A DNA stretch of 64,000 nt from Saprospiraceae bacterium (lineage in GTDB: Bacteria > Bacteroidota > Bacteroidia > Chitinophagales > Saprospiraceae). Location: the NCBI GenBank assembly GCA_016787345.1, contig JAEUUU010000175.1:1-64000 (forward strand), given 5' to 3'. This document shows, piece by piece, positions 44,076 to 53,551 of the stretch (within the stretch, counting starts at the first letter, position 1; every line of letters begins with the position of its first letter). A model generated the notes under the pieces. That model was not told where the DNA came from. It saw only the letters and a program-made list of their open reading frames with translations, and made no database searches. Position numbers and translations under genes: made by a program.

Positions 44076-46535
44076 ATGAATCGCATCCTTCTTCTTTGTA
44101 TGGCCGTATTAGGGCACCTTTCGCCGTTTGCCCAGGTACAACGCGCGCCGGCTTATCCCTTGCTCGTCAATGATCCGTATTTCAGCGTCTGGTCGTTCGA
44201 CGACACCCTTTTTGCATCGCCCACCCGCCATTGGACCGGCAGCGAACATCCATTGGTAGGCATGTTGAGGGTCGACGGCAAAACCTACCGCTTCATGGGG
44301 CGGCCGGATGTCCCGCTGGAAACAGTGCTGCCGACCGCTTCGGAATCTTCGTGGACCGGCCGTTTTACGACGATTGCGCCGCGCAGCGCGCTCTGGATAC
44401 AGCCCGCTTTCGACGATCGAAAATGGAACGCCGGCCCCGCTCAATTCGGCACCCCAGAACAGAACCCGGCAACACCATGGACGGAAAAGGAAATCTGGGT
44501 GCGCAGAAGTTTTGATCTGCCGGCCGGGCAATCGCTCAACAACCTTTATCTCCGGATACGCTACGACGACGATGTTGAGGTATTTCTCAACGGGACAAAA
44601 ATCTTCGCCGGCAATTGCTGCGCCAACTCGTATCAAAGCATCGAAATCAAAGCCAAATGGAAAACGCTGCTGAAACCCAAAGGCAACCTGCTGGCCGTAC
44701 ACGTGACGAATACGGGCGGACTGGGTTTTCTCGATTTTGGCCTGGCTACGCGCCCCGCCGGCGTTTCGACATTGCCCGCCGTGCAACTAAACCGCTGGAT
44801 GACCGCCACCCAAACCAATTACTATTTTCAATGCGGTCCGGTCGGGCTGCACGTCGATTTTCTTTCTCCGCTGTTGCCGCAAGACCTGGAATTGTGCGCT
44901 CGCCCGCTATCCTATGTCCGGTTTTCCGTACGCTCCGAAGACGGTGACGCACATAAAGTGCAGTTGTATTTCGGCGTATCCACCGATCTGGCCGTACACG
45001 AAACGATTCAACCGGTTGCAGCGACCGCCCGCAACAGTATGCAAATCAACTATTTGCGGGCCGGTACGCAGTCTCAGCCGGTGCTACAGCGCTCAGGCGA
45101 CGATGTGCGCATCGATTGGGGGCATGTGTTTGTCGCATCCGGACCCGACACCCGGCAAAGCGTAGGCGAAGCCAAAACGATCTGGCCCTTTTTCGTCAAT
45201 GCAGGTGTGTTGGTGGGTTCCGATACGGCAGCCGGGCGTTCGCTTTTTCTCAACACTTTTGTCGATTACAGTCTGGTGGGTAGTGATTTGCCCCGTGAGA
45301 CGCTTGTGGCGATGGCTTACGACGACCAGTATTCGGCGCAGTTTTTTGGCCAAAATTGCCAGCCCTGGTGGAAGCAGGGTGGGAGCGTGGAGATGCTGAC
45401 TTTGTTAAAAAACGGCCTGCGGGAATATCCGCGCCTGCTGGAACGCTGCGATCGCTTCGACGTTCAATTGTATCAGGATGCGATGGCCGCAGGTGGTGAA
45501 CCCTATCCGGAATTGTGCGTTTTGGCGTTCCGGCAATCGATTGCAGCCCATAAAATCGTGCGCGGCCCGAATGGTGAACTCCTTTTTTTGAGCAAGGAAA
45601 ATTTTTCCAACGGTTCGATCGGGACCGTGGATGTGACCTATCCTTCGGCTCCGCTGTATCTCTGCTACAATCCGGATTTGCTCAAAGGCATGTTGAACGG
45701 CATTTTTTACTACGTGGAGCGTGGAAAATGGACCAAGCCCTTTGCGCCCCACGATCTAGGCACCTATCCGCTGGCCAACGGCCAAACGTATCCGGCCGAT
45801 ATGCCGGTGGAAGAAAGCGCCAATATGATCATTCTTACTGCGGCGATCGTGAAAGCAGAGGGCAAGCCGGATTATGCGCGGCAACACTGGCGGGTATTGA
45901 GCCAATGGGCGCAATACCTTGAAAAAGAAGGGCTTGATCCGACCAATCAATTATGTACCGACGATTTTGCCGGACACCTGGCCCGCAACGCCAATCTTTC
46001 GGTAAAAGCCATAGTGGCCCTGGGCGCCTACGCCCAAATGGCCGCCGACCTGGGCGAAAAAGAGACTGCCGACAAATACCATGCTCTCGCCGCCGCCTAC
46101 GCTGCCCAGTGGCAAAAACTGGCCGCCGACGGTGAGCATTATTCGCTTGCTTTCGGGCAAAAAAATACCTGGAGCCAGAAATACAATCTGGTATGGGACA
46201 AACTGCTTGGGCTTGGCCTTTTTCCACACGAACTGTATCAGAAAGAACTGAAGTATTACGCCGGCCAACAACAGACCTACGGCCTTCCGCTCGACAATCG
46301 CCGAGGCTACACCAAGTCCGACTGGATTCTCTGGACGGCGACTTTGGCTGATACAAGGGAGGATTTTGGATTTTTTATCCTTCCGGTGCACAAATTTGCC
46401 ATGGAAACGCCCGATCGGGTACCGCTTTCCGACTGGCATGAAACGACCGACGGCAGGGCCGTGGGTTTTCGTGCCCGGTCGGTAGTCGGCGGGTATTTTA
46501 TAAAAATGCTCGACTGGAAGTGGAGCAAGCGCTGA
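44076..46535 (+). CDS. Glutaminase-A-like protein (DUF4964/DUF5127/DUF4965/DUF1793)
   Basis: The 819-residue protein has a signal peptide (MNRILLLCMAVLGHLSPFAQ). The order of parts is DUF4964 (PAYPLLVNDPYFSVWSFDD), an inserted carbohydrate-binding-like sandwich (VRRSFDLPAGQSLNNLYLRI, about 145-230), DUF5127, and the glutaminase A (alpha/alpha-type) domain with YPSAPLYLCYNPDLLKGMLN, ANMIILTAAIVKAEG and YNLVWDKLLGLGLFP. Fungal members are called glutaminase A; in Bacteroidota they may act on glycans or amides. It is convergent with mutS2, with one base between the stops. ATG 44076 opens the signal peptide. Confidence 0.88.
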   Translation: MNRILLLCMAVLGHLSPFAQVQRAPAYPLLVNDPYFSVWSFDDTLFASPTRHWTGSEHPLVGMLRVDGKTYRFMGRPDVPLETVLPTASESSWTGRFTTIAPRSALWIQPAFDDRKWNAGPAQFGTPEQNPATPWTEKEIWVRRSFDLPAGQSLNNLYLRIRYDDDVEVFLNGTKIFAGNCCANSYQSIEIKAKWKTLLKPKGNLLAVHVTNTGGLGFLDFGLATRPAGVSTLPAVQLNRWMTATQTNYYFQCGPVGLHVDFLSPLLPQDLELCARPLSYVRFSVRSEDGDAHKVQLYFGVSTDLAVHETIQPVAATARNSMQINYLRAGTQSQPVLQRSGDDVRIDWGHVFVASGPDTRQSVGEAKTIWPFFVNAGVLVGSDTAAGRSLFLNTFVDYSLVGSDLPRETLVAMAYDDQYSAQFFGQNCQPWWKQGGSVEMLTLLKNGLREYPRLLERCDRFDVQLYQDAMAAGGEPYPELCVLAFRQSIAAHKIVRGPNGELLFLSKENFSNGSIGTVDVTYPSAPLYLCYNPDLLKGMLNGIFYYVERGKWTKPFAPHDLGTYPLANGQTYPADMPVEESANMIILTAAIVKAEGKPDYARQHWRVLSQWAQYLEKEGLDPTNQLCTDDFAGHLARNANLSVKAIVALGAYAQMAADLGEKETADKYHALAAAYAAQWQKLAADGEHYSLAFGQKNTWSQKYNLVWDKLLGLGLFPHELYQKELKYYAGQQQTYGLPLDNRRGYTKSDWILWTATLADTREDFGFFILPVHKFAMETPDRVPLSDWHETTDGRAVGFRARSVVGGYFIKMLDWKWSKR

Positions 46536-46536
46536 A

Positions 46537-48930
46537 TCAGGCCAGTTCCACAATGGTCACGCCATCGCCGCCTTCGTTTTGCTCCGGATGATAAACCTGG
46601 GCAATGTTGCCGCCGTATTCGCGCAATTTCTGCCGCACTACTCTCCGGAGGATACCGTCGCCTTTGCCGTGCAGGATACGCAGGGAATTGGCATTGGCCA
46701 GCAAGGCATTGTCGACAAAACGTTCGATGACTTTCAGGGCTTCGTCTTTCGACATGCCGCGCAGATCGAGTTTTGCGTCGAAAGTGGCGGTTTTTTGCAG
46801 GTCTGTATTGCCTATAGACGCCGTTTGGCGCAAGGGTTCGGCCGCGGGGTGTAGGTCGCGCAGCAGTACGGTGACTTTTAGTTCGCCGAGTTCTACAATG
46901 GCTTTTTGCCCTTTTATGCTTTCGATTCTGCCTGTGGCGCCGCCGGCGCGCAGGCGGACAAAATCGCCGGGTGCTAGTGGCCGGGCGGCGGCCGAGGGCG
47001 CATTTTTTTCTTCAAGGCGCACCACTTCGGCATTTACGTCGTCGACCTGACGCGCTTTTTCAGCCCGGTCCTGGCGAAGTTGAGCGGCGACCTGTTTGGC
47101 TTTGTCGAGGTTTTTTTCGGATTGCAATTGCCGGATCAGTTTCTCCACTTCCCGCGAAGTATTGGCGCTTTGGCGGAGTTCGAACTCTTTTTGTTCGAGT
47201 TTGAGTCGTTTGCGGCGCACTTCCAGGTCGCTGTGCAGGCTGTCGTAGGTCTTGATCAGGCGATCGAGCGATTGTTCTTTTTCGTACAGGGCGCGCAGTT
47301 TTTCCTCAAGTTCCTGTTTTTCGCGCTGCAACTCGATGAGAATATCATCGACGGCTGTTTCGCTACCGGAGCGTTGACGGGCATAGTCGATCAGTTCTTT
47401 GGGCAACTGGTTTTTCGCGGCGATTTCGAAAGCGTAGCTGCTGCCGGGTCGGCCCACGCGAAGTTCGTAGGTCGGCGACAGGCTGTCTTTATCAAAATTC
47501 ATATTGGCATTCAGGATACCCGGGTTCCGGAACGCGAATACTTTGAGGTTGGAATAGTGCGTCGTGATTACGGCATATACTCCTTTGCGGTGCAGGGCGC
47601 GCAGCACGGCTTCGGCGATGGCTCCGCCCGGCTTGGGGTCGGTTCCGCTGCCCATTTCGTCGATCAGGACGAGGGTTTGCGGGGTGGCTTTTTCCAGAAA
47701 TACCCTGGCGTTTTGGAGGCGGGAAGAATAGGTCGACAGGTCGTCGTCGAGGCTCTGCTGATCGCCGATATCGGCAAAAAACTGCCTGAAAATACCGAAT
47801 TCGCTCAGTTCATGTACCGGGACGAGCAGTCCGCACTGCACCATGATCTGGAGAAGCCCGACCGATTTCATGGCCACTGACTTACCGCCAGCGTTGGGGC
47901 CGGAGAGGATCAGGATATGGTTTTCGGCATTGAGGCGAAGGTCGAACGGGATGGTTTTTCGGCCCAGCGTTTTGTTCTTGAGAAAAAGCAGCGGATGGTA
48001 GCCTTTGCGGATGCCAATCACCGGTTTCTCCTTTAATATAGGCATGTTGGCCCGCAGCGCCATGGCCAGGCGGGCTTTGGCCTGAATCACATCGAAGCGG
48101 ATGAGCGCGTCGAGGTAATGGTGCAGAAGCTCGCCGTAGGGGCGAAGTTGTTCGCTGAGTGCTTTCAGGATGCGGAATATTTCCCGGCGTTCTTCCAGTT
48201 CGAGGTCGAACAGGTCGTTATTAATTTCAACGATGGCGTCGGGTTCGATAAAGGCGGTTCGGCCGGTATCGGATTCGTCGTGGATGATACCCCGAACTTT
48301 GCGTTTGTGTTCTGCCGGCACAGCCAGTACGCGGCGGTTGTTGCGGAAGGTTTCGGGGGTGTCGGACAGCCAGCCTTTGGCGCGGTACTCCTGAATAATC
48401 TGGCGGAAGCGGGAATCCAGTTCGCGCAGTTTATGCTGCATTTCGCGGCGGATGCGCTGTAATTCGGGCGAGGCATCGGGTCGGATATCGCCTTTTTCGT
48501 CGAAAACGGCGAGGATGGCTTTAATCAGGCCTTCGTCGAACGAAAGCGGTCGGATAATTTCGTATAGTTTGGGGTAGATTTCTTTTTTAGGTCCGCCGCC
48601 AAAATATTTAAAAATATCCCTGACAATCAGCAGGATACGGAGAATTGCCTGGAAAGATTCAGCCGAAAGGGTGTAGCCTTCGATGTCCAGCATGCGCAGA
48701 TCGGGACGAATATCGGCGTAGGCATCCAGCGGAAACCGATCGTTTTTTTCAAGGGCGAGTTTGAATTCCCGGGTTTCGCGCAGGCGTTGGTCAATTTCTT
48801 CAAAACGCTGGAACGGGGAGAGTGCGGCAAGTTCCTGGGCCGCCAATGGGGTAAGCGCTTCTTTTTCCAGCAAGGCCAGCACCTTGTCGAACTCCAGTTT
48901 TTGAAAAACGTCTTTGGGCTCAAATAGCAT
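46537..48930 (-). CDS. mutS2: Endonuclease MutS2
   Basis: MutS2 is a MutS-like ATPase lacking the mismatch-reading domain; in other bacteria it limits recombination or rescues collided ribosomes. The 797 residues begin LFEPKDVFQKLEFDKVLALL. The ATPase has Walker A GPNAGGKS, Walker B LVLIDEMGSGTDP and a later ITTHYSNLKVFA. A coiled coil (about 520-630) precedes a KOW-like and a C-terminal Smr nuclease domain (LDLRGMSKDEAL, LHGKGDG). Start: ATG 48930 fits the family and has a TACTTTTG box just upstream; the open frame to 49011 is rejected. Confidence 0.95.
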   Translation of the reverse strand: MLFEPKDVFQKLEFDKVLALLEKEALTPLAAQELAALSPFQRFEEIDQRLRETREFKLALEKNDRFPLDAYADIRPDLRMLDIEGYTLSAESFQAILRILLIVRDIFKYFGGGPKKEIYPKLYEIIRPLSFDEGLIKAILAVFDEKGDIRPDASPELQRIRREMQHKLRELDSRFRQIIQEYRAKGWLSDTPETFRNNRRVLAVPAEHKRKVRGIIHDESDTGRTAFIEPDAIVEINNDLFDLELEERREIFRILKALSEQLRPYGELLHHYLDALIRFDVIQAKARLAMALRANMPILKEKPVIGIRKGYHPLLFLKNKTLGRKTIPFDLRLNAENHILILSGPNAGGKSVAMKSVGLLQIMVQCGLLVPVHELSEFGIFRQFFADIGDQQSLDDDLSTYSSRLQNARVFLEKATPQTLVLIDEMGSGTDPKPGGAIAEAVLRALHRKGVYAVITTHYSNLKVFAFRNPGILNANMNFDKDSLSPTYELRVGRPGSSYAFEIAAKNQLPKELIDYARQRSGSETAVDDILIELQREKQELEEKLRALYEKEQSLDRLIKTYDSLHSDLEVRRKRLKLEQKEFELRQSANTSREVEKLIRQLQSEKNLDKAKQVAAQLRQDRAEKARQVDDVNAEVVRLEEKNAPSAAARPLAPGDFVRLRAGGATGRIESIKGQKAIVELGELKVTVLLRDLHPAAEPLRQTASIGNTDLQKTATFDAKLDLRGMSKDEALKVIERFVDNALLANANSLRILHGKGDGILRRVVRQKLREYGGNIAQVYHPEQNEGGDGVTIVELA

Positions 48931-48950
48931 ATCAAAATCAATATAAGGGG

Positions 48951-48958
48951 CAAAAGTA
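48951..48958 (-). promoter_or_regulatory. -7 promoter element of mutS2
   Basis: The minus strand reads TACTTTTG (TAnnTTTG), 20 bases before the ATG at 48930. Confidence 0.42.
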
Positions 48959-49124
48959 TGGGGCAAAAACCAATCCTGTAGCGCTTGGGCAATGCTTGGT
49001 CGCTCAAACAATTAAAGGTCATGCAAGTTCCGCCGAGTGCCGATTTATCACAGGTTTTGGAAAAAATGAATTGTCGTGAATCGACATTTTTTTTCAAAAT
49101 GACAGGCAACCCGATATGTGTTAA

Positions 49125-49132
49125 TACATTTG
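49125..49132 (+). promoter_or_regulatory. -7 promoter element of the Omp28-like gene
   Basis: TACATTTG is an exact TAnnTTTG match, 82 bases before the ATG at 49215, which leaves a long leader. No -33 TTG at the right distance. Confidence 0.42.
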
Positions 49133-49214
49133 CATACTGCCTCGATCATTCAACGGGGTAATCTTGAACCGTATCCTTCTCATTTTCGCAAACTTAACCA
49201 AGCTACAGTTCTCC

Positions 49215-51101
49215 ATGAAGAAACTTGCACTTCTGTTGACCCTGGCGTTCGGCCTGTCGTTGACCGCTTATGCGCAGCACAACCGCCGCGTTATGGTGGA
49301 AGAATTCACGAATGCCTCCTGCGGCCCCTGCGCAGCCAACAACCCGGCTTTCAACGCTACGCTCGCAGCCAATGCCGACTTCGTTACCCCGCTCAAATAC
49401 CAGGTTTGGTGGCCGGGCTTCGACCCGATGTACAACCAGACCAAAGCCGACGTTGATCCGCGCGTTGCTTACTACGGTGTAAGCGGCGTGCCGAACGGCA
49501 TCGAAAACGGTGTTAACTTCGGTGTCCCCGGCGGCTATTCGGCCAGCGATATCCAGGCAGCGTACAACACCCTGACGCCGGTGACGATGACGCTGACGCA
49601 CTCGCTTTCTGCCGACTTCAAAACGGTGAACGTTACGGTAAACGTAACCTCCGACGCGGCCTTGTCCGGCAACCTCAAACTGCGCGTGGCTGTTGCTGAA
49701 CGCGAAATCATCTTCGCTGCCGCTCCCGGCTCCAACGGTGAAAAGGAATTCACCAATGTTATGCGCAAAATGCTGCCCGACGCCGACGGTACGGCTACAG
49801 GCGCTTTTGCAGCAGGCGAAACCAAAACCTACAATTTCAGCTGGCAGCTGGCCAACTACTACAACCTGAACGAAGTAGAAGTAGTCGCCTGGCTGCAAGA
49901 CGATGACAGCAAAGAAGTATGGCAGTCGGAAGTCTCCGAACCGAACACGACGATCCCCGGCGGCAACTTCGCCAAAGTGAGCCTCAGCGCCGCTGCCGGT
50001 TACAAACTCATCTGCGAAGACAACATCGCTCCTTCTTTCAACCTGAAAAACGTAGGTACCCAGCCGCTGACTTCGGCTGACATCCAGTACCGCGTCGACG
50101 ACGGCCCCTGGAGCACCTACACCTGGACGGGCAACCTGAATGCCAACCTGACGACGGCCGTTTCGCTGCCGGCAGTTTCTTTCACCTCGCCTGGCACACA
50201 CCTGATCAATATCTTTATCGCCTCCACCAACAACGGTACGCAAATTAACCAGGTAGACGCTTCCGGTACGATCACGGTGAATACTTTCTACGAAGCCTTC
50301 AATCCGCCGGTTTCTGACGACTTTGAATCCACGTTCCCCTCTGCCGGCTGGGCCTTGAAACCCACCAGCACCGGCGCCGTGTGGCAACAGGTAACCGGCG
50401 GTTTTGGCGCCTACGGTTCCAGCGACGCTTCCCTGGTGGCCAATTTCTATTCCATCCAGTCGGGTACGCTCGAAATGTACATGCCGAAGATTGACCTCAG
50501 CAATGCAATCAGCGCGACGCTCAACTTCGACTATGCCTACGCCTACTACGTAAGCGGCGCCGATGTGTTCAAAGACCGCTTGATCATCGAGGTGTCGACC
50601 AACTGCGGTTCTACCTGGACGTCCGTTTACAACAAAGAAGGCGACGACCTGGCTACGGCTGATCCCTCCGCCAACAGCTTCGTACCGACCGAAAATGACT
50701 GGATTACCGAATCCATTGACCTGAGCGCCTATGCCGGCGTGGAAGTGATGGTTCGTTTCAAAGGTCAGAGCGGCTATGGTAACAACCTCTGGATGGACAA
50801 CGTCAACTTCGCCGTGACCACCGGTACGAAAGAACTGACTTCGCTGACCAACTTCGCTATCCAGCCGAACCCGACCCGCACCAGCGCCGAAGTTCGCATC
50901 AACCTGGATCAGCCGGAAGCGCTCACCATGCAGGTATTCGGCATGGATGGCGCCCTTGTAGAAAGCCGTATCCTCGGCGACCTCGTTGCCGGCCAGCATG
51001 TCATCAACCTCGACGCCGCCCGTTACAACTCCGGCAGCTACCGTGTAGTACTGCAGGGAAAAGCCGGTATGGCTCAAATGCAGTGGATCGTAGTGAAGTA
51101 A
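49215..51101 (+). CDS. Omp28-related secreted protein with T9SS type A sorting domain
   Basis: The 628-residue protein has a signal peptide (KKLALLLTLAFGLSLTAYAQ), then a thioredoxin-fold Omp28 domain with a CGPC redox motif (EEFTNASCGPCAANNPAF, about residue 40). Long beta-rich domains follow, including a MAM/jelly-roll-like segment (SDDFESTFPSAGWALKP), and the type A sorting domain (FAIQPNPTRTSAEVRINLD through YRVVLQGKAGMAQMQWIVVK). Codon choice is markedly uniform (CTG, AAC, GGC, GAA), pointing to high expression. It is a probable abundant surface or secreted protein; whether CGPC is redox-active outside the cell is unknown. Confidence 0.9.
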   Translation: MKKLALLLTLAFGLSLTAYAQHNRRVMVEEFTNASCGPCAANNPAFNATLAANADFVTPLKYQVWWPGFDPMYNQTKADVDPRVAYYGVSGVPNGIENGVNFGVPGGYSASDIQAAYNTLTPVTMTLTHSLSADFKTVNVTVNVTSDAALSGNLKLRVAVAEREIIFAAAPGSNGEKEFTNVMRKMLPDADGTATGAFAAGETKTYNFSWQLANYYNLNEVEVVAWLQDDDSKEVWQSEVSEPNTTIPGGNFAKVSLSAAAGYKLICEDNIAPSFNLKNVGTQPLTSADIQYRVDDGPWSTYTWTGNLNANLTTAVSLPAVSFTSPGTHLINIFIASTNNGTQINQVDASGTITVNTFYEAFNPPVSDDFESTFPSAGWALKPTSTGAVWQQVTGGFGAYGSSDASLVANFYSIQSGTLEMYMPKIDLSNAISATLNFDYAYAYYVSGADVFKDRLIIEVSTNCGSTWTSVYNKEGDDLATADPSANSFVPTENDWITESIDLSAYAGVEVMVRFKGQSGYGNNLWMDNVNFAVTTGTKELTSLTNFAIQPNPTRTSAEVRINLDQPEALTMQVFGMDGALVESRILGDLVAGQHVINLDAARYNSGSYRVVLQGKAGMAQMQWIVVK

Positions 51102-51127
51102 TCAATCCTTGATCTTTTGCCCATACG

Positions 51128-51163
51128 ATGCGGCTGCCGAAACCCGGCAGCCGCATTTTTTTT
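51128..51163 (+). terminator. Intrinsic terminator
   Basis: A perfect 12-bp stem (51128-51139 with 51145-51156) has a 5-base loop and eight T. It closes the Omp28-like gene. Confidence 0.9.
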
Positions 51164-51221
51164 GTGCGTCCGGCGAAAACCCCGTCCTTAGCTCATCCCC
51201 CCGCACTGATCGATTCTTCTT

Positions 51222-52382
51222 ATGAAACTTTACATTATTGCCGGCGAAGCGTCGGGCGATTTACACGGTTCCAATTTGATGAAAGCGCTGTATACCCTGG
51301 AACCCTCGTTGCAATGCCGCGTATGGGGAGGCGACCTGATGGAATCCGCCGGGGGCGCCCTGGTAAAGCATTACCGCGACCTGGCATTTATGGGATTTTG
51401 GGAGGTGCTGACGAATTTGCGCACCATTCTGGGCAATCTGGACTTCTGCAAGAAAGACATCCTGCAATTTCAACCCGATGCACTGGTCTTGATCGACTAC
51501 CCCGGTTTTAATCTCAGGATGGCTAAATGGGCAAAAAAACAGGGCATTAAAGTCATCTATTACATATCTCCCCAGATATGGGCCTGGCATACTTCAAGGG
51601 TGCATGCCATCAGGCGGGATGTGGATAAAATGCTGGTTATTCTGCCCTTTGAAAAGGATTTTTATCAAAAATATGGCATGGACGTGGAGTTTGTAGGGCA
51701 TCCGCTGCTGGATGGCCTTGCCAGCCTCCCCCCCCGGTCCCCTCTCCAAAGGAGAGGGAGCGTCGATATCAACCCGGGGGCGCTCTCCCCCTTTCCTTTG
51801 GAGAGGGGGCCGGGGGGTGAGGCGCTCGTCGCCCTCCTTCCCGGCAGCCGCCGGCAGGAGGTATCCCGGATTTTACCCAGAATGCTCGAGGTCACGAATG
51901 ATTTTCCGGGCGTAAGCTTTGTCATCGCAGGCGCCACGTCGTTACCGGACACGTTTTATCAAACTTTTCTTGCAGGCTATCCAGCTGTCAGTCTGGTAAA
52001 AGGAGAAACGTACAGCCTGCTTCAGCGAGCCGATGCGGCGCTTGTTAAATCCGGCACATCGACGCTTGAAACGGCGCTGATCGGCACGCCGCAAGTGGTA
52101 TGTTATGCTGGCAGCCCAATGTCGTATGCAATTGCGCGAAGAGTGGTACAAGTGCCGTACATTTCGCTCGTCAATCTGGTGCTCAACCGGCCTCTGGTTA
52201 AGGAGCTGATTCAGGATAATTTGAACCGCAACAATCTTCGTTTGGCGCTTGAAGAAATCCTGGATACGCAAAAAGCCGCTGAAATTCGTGCCGGCTACGA
52301 CGAACTCCGTACCCTGCTCGGCTCGGGCGGCGCTTCGGAAAGAGCGGCAAAATCCGTTTTGGCACAGGCCAAATCAGATTAA
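51222..52382 (+). CDS. lpxB: Lipid-A-disaccharide synthase with in-frame repeat insertion
   Basis: LpxB joins UDP-2,3-diacylglucosamine and lipid X to form the lipid A disaccharide on the inner membrane. The 386-residue protein shows IIAGEASGDLHGSNL, VWGGDLMESAG, VLIDYPGFNLRMAKW, YYISPQIWAWH, VEFVGHPLLD, LLPGSRRQEV and LVKSGTSTLETAL, so all core motifs are present. Between GHPLLD and LLPGSR there are about 40 residues; residues 168-201 are the translation of a 98-bp palindromic element at 51725-51822. The reading frame stays intact, so function is probably preserved. It sits alone, upstream of the ABC genes. Confidence 0.94.
   Translation: MKLYIIAGEASGDLHGSNLMKALYTLEPSLQCRVWGGDLMESAGGALVKHYRDLAFMGFWEVLTNLRTILGNLDFCKKDILQFQPDALVLIDYPGFNLRMAKWAKKQGIKVIYYISPQIWAWHTSRVHAIRRDVDKMLVILPFEKDFYQKYGMDVEFVGHPLLDGLASLPPRSPLQRRGSVDINPGALSPFPLERGPGGEALVALLPGSRRQEVSRILPRMLEVTNDFPGVSFVIAGATSLPDTFYQTFLAGYPAVSLVKGETYSLLQRADAALVKSGTSTLETALIGTPQVVCYAGSPMSYAIARRVVQVPYISLVNLVLNRPLVKELIQDNLNRNNLRLALEEILDTQKAAEIRAGYDELRTLLGSGGASERAAKSVLAQAKSD
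51725..51822. repeat. Palindromic repeat element inside lpxB
   Basis: Two 28-base arms (51725-51752 and 51795-51822) are reverse complements at 26 of 28 positions, rich in C or G runs. Each arm plus its neighbour forms a smaller palindrome of the type CCCTCTCC-AAA-GGAGAGGG (51740-51758 and the mirrored 51788-51808 region). This is REP/MITE-like in form. Composition is very different from the surrounding lpxB. Confidence 0.9.
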
Positions 52383-52410
52383 ATTTGGGGCCCAAAATCG
52401 CATCTACGCA

Positions 52411-52427
52411 TCTTCAAATCCTCGAAT
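52411..52427. repeat. Second copy of the GARGATTY-type repeat motif
   Basis: A 17-base sequence identical to 32116-32132 lies in the 52-base gap between lpxB and the permease gene, directly before its start. With one mismatch the match extends to 21 bases (52407-52427). Confidence 0.85.
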
Positions 52428-52434
52428 ACGCAAT

Positions 52435-53526
52435 ATGTTTCAACTTCGCGGTCAGTTATCCCGCACTCAAAGTATCCTTTTTGGCATCATCGGCGGCGCA
52501 TTGCTGATCGCCTTTTGGTGGCTTTTGGCTGAATGGCTTGCCGTGCCGGCGCTCGATTACAGAGCGCCTGCGCTGGATGACCCTTCTTTGCAGCACCTCA
52601 ACCGGGATTCTCTGCTGCGGGCCGACAGTATCCAGTTTGCCAATGCCAAAACCGTCGGCAAGATTTACAAAATACTGCCGACGCCGATGCAAGTGGTTCA
52701 GGCGTACCCCAAACTGACCGAAGACGACAAACTGGTTGCGCATACTTTTCACTCCGTCTGGCTGAATTTTAAAGGCTATTTCTGGGCCATTCTCCTGTCC
52801 ATTTTGCTGGGCTGCGCAATCGGCTTTATTCCTTTGTTCAATGGCCTGTTTTCCAGACCGATCGATGCCTTGCGTTATTTGCCGATTTCTGCGCTGACCG
52901 GTCTTTTTATGCTTTGGTTCGGGCTGGGAGACGGGATGAAAGTGGCGTTTCTGGCCTTCGGTATTCTCGTTTACATGATCCCTGTGGTCGTTCAGAGAAT
53001 ACGTGAGGTGGAGGATGTGCACGTACAAACAGCCTACACGCTTGGCGCCAGCAACTGGCAATCACTTCGAACGGTCTTTTTGCCTTCTGTTTTTTCCAAA
53101 TTTATGGAAGACCTGCGGGTGCTGACGGCAATTTCGTGGACCTACATCATTATCGCCGAAATTCTGAACAATACCGGGGGACTCGGTTCGCTGTTATACT
53201 GGATGGCGCGACGCGACAAAACTGACAAGGTGTTCGCCGTATTACTTTTAGTTATTTTAATCGGGATAATTCAAGACCGCCTTTTTGTCTACCTCGACAA
53301 ACGCCTTTTTCCGCATAAATACTACAAGACCAAGGTGGACGGCCAGAAAGAAGTTCAACTGGGTATTGCCATTATTCTGGGCGTTTTTGCACTGGCAATC
53401 CTGATCCCCTTGTTCGCAGAGGGCGGCGACTGGCTTTGGCAGGGCGCAGGGCTTGTTTCGTTGGCGGCCTTTGGTATGATCGTTATGGGAGAGTTGAAAT
53501 TGATGAAAAACCTTCAACGCAATTAA
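52435..53526 (+). CDS. ABC transporter permease, SsuC/TauC-like
   Basis: The 363-residue inner-membrane permease has the binding-protein-dependent transport fold: about six core helices and the EAA-type loop EDVHVQTAYTLGASNWQSLRTV (cut: VQTAYTLGASNWQSLRTVF). An N-terminal periplasmic extension of about 60 residues (after AEWLAVPALDYRA) and two extra C-terminal helices are unusual. It is followed 25 bases later by its ATPase. Relatives import nitrate, sulfonates, taurine or riboflavin precursors. No substrate-binding protein gene is present in the window. ATG 52435 is chosen; the longer frame runs through the repeat motif. Confidence 0.88.
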   Translation: MFQLRGQLSRTQSILFGIIGGALLIAFWWLLAEWLAVPALDYRAPALDDPSLQHLNRDSLLRADSIQFANAKTVGKIYKILPTPMQVVQAYPKLTEDDKLVAHTFHSVWLNFKGYFWAILLSILLGCAIGFIPLFNGLFSRPIDALRYLPISALTGLFMLWFGLGDGMKVAFLAFGILVYMIPVVVQRIREVEDVHVQTAYTLGASNWQSLRTVFLPSVFSKFMEDLRVLTAISWTYIIIAEILNNTGGLGSLLYWMARRDKTDKVFAVLLLVILIGIIQDRLFVYLDKRLFPHKYYKTKVDGQKEVQLGIAIILGVFALAILIPLFAEGGDWLWQGAGLVSLAAFGMIVMGELKLMKNLQRN

Positions 53527-53551
53527 TAAACCTCAACAGACTTGCACCATT

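Noticed and set aside
51222..52382. lpxB as a pseudogene because of the repeat insertion
   Set aside because: The frame is uninterrupted and all catalytic motifs on both sides are preserved.
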